Both the position numbers and the translations under genes were made by a program. From Gnetum montanum (Eukaryota > Streptophyta > Gnetopsida > Gnetales > Gnetaceae), in contig MNCI01023974.1 of assembly GCA_015680685.1 (NCBI GenBank), forward strand, positions 105,995 to 169,994: a stretch of 64,000 bases of DNA, given 5' to 3'. The notes under the pieces are model-generated. The model made no database searches. It had not been told where the DNA came from and saw only the letters and a program-made list of their open reading frames with translations. Shown here piece after piece: positions 56,350 to 64,000 of this stretch; position 1 is the stretch's first letter, and the number at the start of each line of letters is the position of its first letter.

Positions 56350-57815
56350 ATGGCTTCTTCTTATAGGGAAGAATCTCCACCACCATTCATGGACAATTCT
56401 AATCCAAGGCAAGAAGGCCCAAAATCACCCATACCTAACGAATGCAAAGTGATTTATATGCATTTGGATGAGTACACTCCAGATTTTGCCTTCATCATTG
56501 ACCAATTTGAAAAACTATGGTGGAGGAACATGGAGGGTAACATCATGTTACCTCCCAATCGATCAGTTCTTGCAATGCTACTACATAATCTCATGAGATT
56601 AGGCATTGTAAGAATCAATGGTAAAAATGAGGTGCAAGATCATGTCTACTGAGATTATCATCCCATAGAGGCATAGAGAAAGAAAGATTAGTAGATGAAA
56701 GCTTAAAATGAGGTATCAAAAGAAAAATAGTTCACAAACCTCCTATTCCTATTGGACCAAAAGGAAGGGAAAAACCTCTTCTCTAGAACTTCTTAATACA
56801 CTGACTCTCCTCCTCTCCTTTATGAGACCCTTAATTAGTGTCTACAGTTCATTGTAGATAACCTTGGTTCTAGGAGGAACATATCCCATGATCATGGAAC
56901 CTTAAAGGAAGGGGGTCAAGGTAGGAACAATGATAAGAATCACAATAACAACAAACATGGTGATCGTGGTAGGGACCAAAGAAGAGGGAGTAGCAAGCAC
57001 TGTTCTAGTGTTGGCATCATCCTCATCATCTTCCTTCTCCAACTCCAACTAAAGTCATAGGGGAAGAAACTATGATGGTGGTGACTAGCAAGACAAATAT
57101 GATCATAGATCCCACTAAAATAGTAGAGAATAGGGATGTGGGCAATCAAGGGAGTCCTACCACAAAGGAAGAAGGGATAGTAGAGGAAATCTAAGCATCA
57201 TGGCCATTACATGGGCCATAACTATGATGAGCCTCTTCTTGCTACCAAAAACATGTTAAAATATAAGGATACCAACAAGGCACATGAAGGATAGCTAGAT
57301 TAAATGGTTGGACATGAATAATATTCATAAGTTTAAAGGGGGATATAATTCTAATCCACAGAATCATCTCCAACCCTTTCACGATGCATGTACCTTACAG
57401 AACATAGAGAACAATTAAATTTGTTCCCTAGGACACTCATCAAGGAAGATGAAAGTTGGTATTAGTCCTTGGAACCAGAATTAATCTGATGATGGAGTAC
57501 AATGCTTGAATTTTTCAATGAAAAATATCAGATGTACTCCCAAGTGTCTAACTTGAGAATGTAGATCCAAGGTTGGAAATAAGGCACACATGAGTCCTTA
57601 GATGTCACCATGAATAGGTATTACTCTTTGTTGCACCAATGTCTAGGCCATAGCTATTCTCAAAGGGAACAAATAAACCATATCATGGATGGGCTCCAAA
57701 TAGAAACAAGGAGAACTCTTGGGGTCTATGCCCAAGGGAGGCTTTTAGAGATAAGGGCTCATCAAATCTAAAGGCTAATTAAGTAGGTGGCTAAGGAAGG
57801 AAGTGAGTTGAGGAA
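56350..57815 (+). pseudogene. Gag of element K
   Basis: ATG at 56350 opens 100 codons with DEYTPDFAFI and GNIMLPPNRSVLAMLL, matching element A gag. The middle is Arg/Gly/Ser/His-rich and heavily broken. The core near 57510-57770 reads FFNEKYQMYSQVSNLRM, MNRYYSLLHQCLGHSYSQ, HIMDGLQIETRRTLGVYAQG and matches element C gag. An ORF at 56940-57149 on the other strand is its shadow. Confidence 0.8.
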
Positions 57816-58929
57816 AAGGGGAAGTACAAAGGAGTATAATAGCGATCCTTCCATTTGTAAAATGGAGGTCTAGTTTTGTAACAATGAGGAGGAGGCATCA
57901 CTTAATGAGGTGGTGTAACCGAAAACCTTGCCAATACCAAAATCTATTTCTGAAATATTGGCCAAGTTTGATAAAATGTGGAATTTTCTTGAATGAAGAA
58001 TTTCAAATGTCTCTAAGGATTACTAAGGAATACAAAGAGCAAGGAGGTAGTGGTTGTGACAGAAGAAGACAAAAGGAAGCTGAATGTACCCATCAAAAGG
58101 GTAAGGGCAAAGTTGTTGCAGTGGATGATGGGTGTCACATTTGCCAATATGAACATACTAAGGGATGTTACCTAATTGTGTTACATTTGTAGGAATCTAG
58201 GGTGTATGCTTTGAATCCTTAATTGGAAAAATGGTAAGAACCCAAGAGGTTTTCTTATCCTCACTACAACTATCGGCAGTTTTACCAACAAGCCTACTAT
58301 CTGAGTGGAGTGCCACATTAACCTCACGAGCAGTACTAGTAGTGGCAACAACCACAGTCATGGGGAAGGCCATCACCAAGGTAGCAATACCCTTATTGCT
58401 AGCTAGATTCATACGAATACTATATTCAGTAACCCATTTCTTCATGTGACTCTTCTAGTCACACTTCTTTCCAACATCACTACTACCCTCCTGAATATTA
58501 TAAAGCACCATCTCCAAAGGAGGGGGTTCCCATTTTCCTATTACCCTTCTCATGTTTCTAACTTTGCACCCCAATCCTCAACTCTTTTGCCACTTGCTCC
58601 ACCTATGTAGGGTGAAATACCAACCTAGCCACAATAAAGAAACACCATAAGGGCTTTGAATTTACAACCAACCCCCCAATCGATTGGTTCTAATACTAAG
58701 CCTTAAAAAAACTCTTTTTTAGAACCAACAGTCCTACCAAGCCTCTACGAACACCTATGGCTACTAACCCTACTTCTTCTCCTTTCTCCTCCACAATTTC
58801 ATTCAAGATCCCTTCAAACCAATTGTCTTCCAAAGTGCATACTATAATGTTGACCCATGAAGTCACTAATTGGATAAAGGTCAACCATCTTCCTAGGAAG
58901 AGATTTGATCATGGGAGTCCCCTCATTTA
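57816..58929 (+). pseudogene. Gag-protease linker of element K with a knuckle-like remnant
   Basis: Near 58130-58165 the frame reads CHICQYEHTKGC. The cysteines and histidine suggest a CCHC knuckle, but two residues are missing from the usual spacing. A Pro/Ser/Thr-rich stretch with NPTSSPFSSTISFKIPSNQL follows to about 58900. Frames at 58197-58449 on either strand show no domain. Confidence 0.5.
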
Positions 58930-59190
58930 CTTGTAAATCACTAGAAATAAACCTTGAAATGCTCTTCTAGATTTAGGTTTTGGTGTTTATTTAATCTCAC
59001 AGGAAATGTACAAAGCTTGGAACCTACCTCCAGTCAAGACTAACAACATTTACTTAACATTACCAGGTTCGTTCGTCATTGTCCCCTTGGGATTGGTGGA
59101 GGACATGGTGACCATCGTCTATGGGTGATCATATCCTGCTGACTTCCTAGTGATACGAGTGGATAACTATAAGGGGAACTTTCCTATCAT
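58930..59190 (+). pseudogene. Aspartic protease of element K
   Basis: ALLDLGFGVYLISQEMY has the active-site Asp with Leu-Gly in place of Ser/Thr-Gly, a form common in Athila/Tat-type elements. A second strand, VPLGLVEDM, and a flap-side block with PADFLVIRVD follow. One stop lies between them. Confidence 0.7.
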
Positions 59191-59599
59191 TATGAGAAGA
59201 TCTTAGCTAAGTATGATTGATGCATGGTTGAAAACAAGAGACCTCTCCTTGGAGATCTCCAAGGAGAATGAATTTGTAAAGATAGAGAAAAAGCACATTT
59301 CATGCATCACATACAGTGACATAGGGTGCCACTACATGTAGAAATTATGGATCATCAAAAGTAAAATACTCATAGCATGCAAGCACTATGTAGATGTCAC
59401 AAAGGTTCAAACGTGCCTATATGTAGCAACCACAGAAAAGGAAGTCACCTAGTGACTGACAGCTAAAATAGAATGTAGTTCAAAATTATGCATGAAATAG
59501 ACTAAGAGCTTCACAAGTGCTTATATTGAAGGCATGGATGAACTAGAGAAAGTCTATCACCAGCTCTCCAAAGACCATGATGAAATCAATTAGGGAGTG

Positions 59600-60480
59600 T
59601 TGGAAATTTCTAAGAGCTTCAAACAAGAGCCCCTTGAGTTGAAGACTCTACTAGCTAAAATGGAATATGCCTTTCTAAACAATGGTAAGTCGATCATCAT
59701 CAATGTCAATCTTTCTCTTGTATAGAAAAAGAAGTTGTTGGAAGTCATCAACGAATAACCAATAGCCTTTGCTTGGTCATATCATGAGTTGATAGGAATT
59801 GACCCAAGGATATGCTAGCAGTAGATCTATACAAATTCCTTCATTAAACCAAAGAGGCATTTGCAAAAAAGCTCAGGCAAATCATTAAAGAGGATATTAA
59901 GTAACTCCTTAAGGTGGGGTTCATCTATCCCATTACAAATAGTGAATGGGTTAGTCTAGCTATGATCATGCCAAAGAAAGGTGAGAAATAAATGGTCTAC
60001 ATTAATTTTAGGCTCTTGAACATGGCAACATTCAAGGATCATTTTCCTTTGCCATTTGTAGAATAGGTGTTAGAAACAATTTTAGGGCATTGCTATTACA
60101 ATTTTTTGGATGGTTATAGTGGCTATAACCAAATAAAAATAGCACCTAAGGATTAGGCCAAAACAACATTCACAAGTTCTTAGGGAACTTTCACATACAG
60201 AAAGATGCCTTTCAGCCTATGCAATGCCCTTGCAACATTTCAATGCCTTGTCCTTATCATCTTTTTATAGAAAATCAATAGTAGAGTGGAAGTCTTCATG
60301 GATGACTTCTCCACCTATAGGGATATGTTTGAGCAAGCCCTAGAATGTTTAGAGTAAGTACTGAAAAGATGTATGGAGGTGAACCTAAAGCTTAACTAAT
60401 GGAAGAGCCACTTGATGGTTCAAGAGGGCATTGTACTAGGGCATCAGATATCATAGAAGGAGATTGAGGTAGACTATGAA
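59600..60480 (+). pseudogene. Reverse transcriptase of element K
   Basis: Starts with PLELKTLLAKMEYAFL and LLEVINE, the Athila/Tat lead-in. Then come VGFIYPITNSEWVSLAMIMP, YINFRLLNMATFKDHFPLPF, FLDGYSGYNQIKIAPKD, TFTYRKMPFSLCNALATFQC. The catalytic box VFMDDFSTY lies at about 60292-60318, with both aspartates present. At least eight stops interrupt the frame. Confidence 0.85.
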
Positions 60481-60489
60481 AATAAGAGT

Positions 60490-61075
60490 ATTCCAAGGAA
60501 TAACCCAATAACCTAAAACTATCAAAGATGTAAGGTCATTCCTTGGCCACACTGGCTATTATTGGCACTTCATTGAGAACGTTTCTAAGATTACCAAACT
60601 ATTGGTGGAGTTAACAAAGAAGAGTCCTTCGTTTATCTAGACCTAGGAATGCAAACATGTGTTCCAACATCTTAAATAGAAGCTTGTAGAAACATTGATC
60701 TTACAAGCACCTAATTGATCTAGACCATTTCATATTATGATAGATGCATCCAATTATGTCTTAAGAGTCATGCTCACACATTTAGATGATCAGAAACATC
60801 CCTATTAAATCCATTGTGGGTGCATAGCTAAACTACACCACCACTGAGAAAGAGCTAAAGGCAATGATGTATGCCTTAGAGAAATTCAGGCACTATGTAC
60901 TTGGATACAAGGTATTTGTGCACATGAACCATAGTGCAATTAGGTTTCTGATGAATAAACCAATGGCGAGCCCCTGTGTCATACAGTGGCTAGTAATCTT
61001 ACAAGAATTCAATTTAACCATGGTGGATAGGCAGAGAACTGAGAACATGGTAGTTGATCACTTATCTTGGTTATG
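60490..61075 (+). pseudogene. RNase H of element K
   Basis: The start reads FLGHTGYYWHFI-like sequence near 60540. The catalytic region has MIDASN (near 60740), the active-site Asp. The best piece (60864-61075) reads MMYALEKFRHYVLGYKVFVH, IQWLVILQEFNLTMVDRQ and MVVDHLSWL, the typical end of Athila/Tat RNase H (LLQEFD...VADHLSRL). Confidence 0.85.
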
Positions 61076-61199
61076 ATGGGAAAACAAAGAGGAGGAGAGC
61101 CCCCTTTCAAATCAATTTCTTAATGAACTCCTCTTTACTAGAGTTGTTACTAAAAGAGACCCTAAGAAAAACAACTGGTACAATGACATCCTCATCTAC

Positions 61200-62420
61200 C
61201 TACTCACTCAAGAGATTCCATAAGAGTGGGACAACAAAAAAAAATAATAGGTTCTTCACTAGGTCAAAAATTTTATGGAGATCAATGGTAACCTTTATAT
61301 GGTTTATGTTGATGGCCTATTTTGATGGTGTGTTTCTGATGATGATCAATTATGCATTCTCCAAGATGCACATAAGGATCCTTTTGGGGACCATTATGCT
61401 AGGAGACGAATGATCATTAAAATCATCATGGTAGGGTATTATTGGCCTACACTTTTTAGGGATTCCCATTACTTCATCTGCTCCTATAATCTCTATCAAC
61501 GTGATGGTAACATAATTGCTCATATGAAGGGGCCCCAACAATGGATCCAATCATTACAACCTCTCATCATTTGGGGTATCAATTTCATGGGGCCCATTAC
61601 ACCCATGTCCAATGGGAAGGCATACATAATTGTAGGTGTTGACTATTATATAAAATGGGCAAAAGCTATGGCTGCCACCAACTACACATCCTCTACAACA
61701 GCTTGATTTGTATAATAACATGTTGTAAATAGGTTTGGGATGCCACATGCACATATTTTTTACACTGGAACTTATTTTATAGGCACCAAGTATTGGAAGC
61801 TCATGCAATGCTTGAGGGTTGAACATAAATTAACAACTCCATATCACCCCTAAGCCAATGGTTAATTTAGGGTCGCTAATTGGGAGATAACAAAAATAAT
61901 AACAAGAATCATTATTAAATGTAAAAGGGATTGGAGCTTCAAACCCAACAATGCCCTTTGGGCCTATCATTCCACATGGAAACGTTTTATTGGCTACTCT
62001 TCCTATGAGCTTGTGTACGGAAAATTACCAACACTTCCTATCCAAACAAAACTCTCTACAATTTCAATAGCTTATGACCTTAGCCCAGACCTAAACCTAA
62101 CATAGAAAGAATGATTAATGAATCTCAACTTTCTGGATGAGAACTAACTAGTGACCTTATCATCCAATGAAGTACACGAGGCTTATGACAAGCAATGACA
62201 TGACCTTAGGATTAGGAAGGTGAAATTTCAACAGGAGATAAAGTTCTATACTAGAATTCCATGTGCGTGCCACAATAAACTAAGTTTCAAAAATTATGGA
62301 AGGGACCTTATATTATTTATAAAATCTATGTTTCATCCATGGCCATGCTAATTTACAAACTTGAAAGCCCAAGTAAAAAACTACTGGTTAACACACAACA
62401 ACTCAAGCCTTTCTAAGAAC
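61200..62420 (+). pseudogene. Integrase of element K
   Basis: The zinc-binding region is decayed but reads GDHYARRRM, GYYWPTLFRDSHYFICS, NLYQRDGNI. The core follows: WGINFMGPITPMSNGKAYII, VGVDYYIKWAKAMAA, RFGMPHAH, TPYHP, and NNALWAYHSTWKRFIGYSSY with ELVYGKLPTLPI, ending in the C-terminal part near 62400. The first core Asp is present as VDYY. An ORF on the minus strand at 61554-61826 is a shadow. Confidence 0.85.
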
Positions 62421-64000
62421 CCAAGATAGCTAGTTACCATAACACCTCAACAAATGGATAAGCATACTCAATTTTTTAAATCTCCTCCTTCCAACTCAAT
62501 CATGGGGGATATGGTCATCCATGCTAAACCAATTAAATTGGCTACTCAATTTTTTCATTTTTCTATTTTTCACTCTTTTTATTTTACAATACTTTTAGTA
62601 CATTTTTTTCTTGAGTATTTTATAATTTTTTCTATATTTTACCTTATTTGGTTTGCATTTTTATTATGAGTGTCTTTCTTTCTTTATTACTACCAGGACT
62701 TGATGCAACTGTAGATGCTAATTGATGGTGGTTTGTATTTCATAATGTTATTTGGTTGCAAATGTCTAGGTTTTATCTTTGAATTTTGATGTTGATAATT
62801 AAGACATTGTTTATTTTAATGATTAATAGGCAATGAGTCCACATCATTCACTAATCCACACAACTCTATGATGTTCCCTTGTTTTGGAAATATGAGGTCC
62901 CCTCTTAAATGCAACTTATAATGAACTTGTGACCTTTGTAGTTTCCAAACTTGGGATGGATTAAAAAGATAGATAAAGGTATGAATTTAAGGGGATTTGA
63001 TACTTTTTTTACTTACCTACCCTCTAGGATGCATTAGTATCTTTACAAATTCTTTACCATTCCTATGTTCACCAATAATAGGAAGCTAAGTCTTTGCATG
63101 GTGTGGTTTCCATAAAAAAAAAGAAAAAAAAATTGGAAAAATGAAAATTCAAAGCACAACCCTTGGAATTAATAATGGGCTACTAGCACTAGTTATGGGG
63201 CTAGTAAGACATGTTGCCCATGCTTGAAGGAACCCCTCTAACTTAGGCCCTTCCCACTTCCTACTTCTCTTTTTTTCTCTCTTTGGAATGGTGATTGATC
63301 TGTGGGGATGATTTTGTGCCTTGGGGGATGAACTAGTATAAGAGTGTTAATGTGAAGTCACTAGAAGTGGTTGGTCTTAATTTGGACTAAGACTAGATTT
63401 TATTAGGTGATATTAACCACAAAATCCATAAAGGACTTTGAGTGACCACGATACAGGACTCTATTCCACACTCTCTCATCCACCTATGCTTTCCATCACT
63501 CACCTCACTACCTTTTCTCATGTTGTTTTAATGTCTTTGTTTGATATGGTCATAATTCTTTGGTGGTTTGGTCCTTAACTAACCATAACCATTAATCATC
63601 CATGGGGCCTATGGACTCCTTTGTTCAAGGGCATGCAAGGGAATTAAGGGCATGAGCCCAATATGGGGAGGATCCACTTGCATATTCCTTGGTTGGGCTT
63701 GTTAAGTTCCTCTTCAATTAGACATTTTTGCTTTCAAATCTTCCACATTTCACATCAATTACATCCAGTTTACATTCCTTAATGAATACTTTCTAAATTA
63801 AATCTCCTTTTTTATGCATATTCTTGCCCTCTTCAAGCATTCCATCATGTTGTTGGTTTTTTTAGGTTCCTATGAATTTCAATTTTATGTAAAAAAATAT
63901 TTCTTTTTTCTTCATTTTCTAATGTTAAAAATTTTGCTCTACCATTGCATCAATGTGACCTCATTGACAGGACCTGATTGATGCAACATAAAAATTTTAT
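62421..64000 (+). other. Post-pol spacer of element K
   Basis: T-rich, then non-coding and similar to 2190-3540 of element B: GATGGTGGTTTGTAT, GTCTTTGCATGGTGTGG, GGATCCACTTGCATATTCCT, TTGGTTGGGC. Near the window end CATTGCATCAATG, TCATTGACAGG and TTGATGCAAC begin a palindrome cluster like the one at 3620 in B, so the internal promoter and extra ORF should start just past 64000. Confidence 0.6.

Larger units (their letters stand above)
55261..64000 (+). mobile_element. Element K, Athila/Tat-type Gypsy element with decayed gag-pol
   Basis: 5' LTR, tRNA-Asp type primer site, gag, protease, RT, RNase H, integrase and a long post-pol spacer run in order on the plus strand. The 3' LTR lies beyond the window. 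It is inserted into gag of element G; the presumed duplication is TAGGG (55256-55260), which should recur after the missing 3' LTR. The post-pol spacer matches element B, so an extra ORF of the B type is expected past the right edge. Confidence 0.85.

Overview
The window looks like intergenic DNA from a land plant with a large, repeat-rich nuclear genome. It is AT-rich and holds almost nothing except LTR retrotransposons of the Ty3/Gypsy and Ty1/Copia types. Their coding regions are riddled with stop codons and frameshifts, many explicable as C-to-T (or G-to-A) changes such as CAG to TAG. Primer-binding sites match plant tRNA-Asp or initiator tRNA-Met. Nested, old, slowly removed insertions of this kind fit a gymnosperm or another big-genome seed plant, but the species cannot be told from this sequence. 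No intact host gene, tRNA, rRNA or CRISPR array was found.

Layout, using letters for elements. A (1-2187, minus): gag and 5' LTR of an Athila/Tat-type Gypsy element running off the left edge and inserted into B. B (2188-8201, plus): post-pol spacer, a long coiled-coil extra ORF and the 3' LTR of a related element. C (10558-17227, minus): a complete non-autonomous Gypsy element with gag and an extra ORF but no pol, flanked by a 5-bp duplication ATAAT. D (17891-24069, minus): a Copia element with gag-pol, whose RNase H end is disrupted by an inverted segment edged by single Ns. E (25660-36943, plus): an LTR-internal-LTR-internal array of a Gypsy-like element with 2.38-kb LTRs that lost reverse transcriptase, RNase H and the integrase core. 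F (37560-38190, minus): a fragment of the same coiled-coil ORF as in B. G (about 38191-55260, minus): an old chromovirus-like Gypsy element (gag, protease, RT, RNase H, integrase, chromodomain-like tail), split by H and J and cut at its 5' end by K. H (40526-47948, minus): a non-autonomous Copia element with gag plus an extra ORF, duplication CATAC; its 3' LTR carries I, a solo Gypsy LTR (41446-42318) with duplication CCAAT. J (48684-53020, plus): a gag-only element inside its apparent autonomous relative G. K (55261 to the right edge, plus): an Athila/Tat-type element with a decayed gag-pol.

The most interesting pattern links B, C and H. Each carries an extra ORF between gag/pol and the 3' LTR, and each repeats its own U3 palindrome cluster plus a TATA-like box a few hundred bases upstream of that ORF. 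The motif differs by element: CATCGATG/ATATGGGGCC in B, GATATCG(C) in C and AGATGTCT in the Copia element H. This suggests a second, U3-like internal promoter for the extra ORF, in both Gypsy and Copia elements. It is an inference from reading alone and needs alignments and transcript data.

Boundaries given with terminal TG...CA and target-site duplications (C, H, I, J) are firm. Domain edges inside broken genes are approximate, since they come from reading degraded frames by eye.
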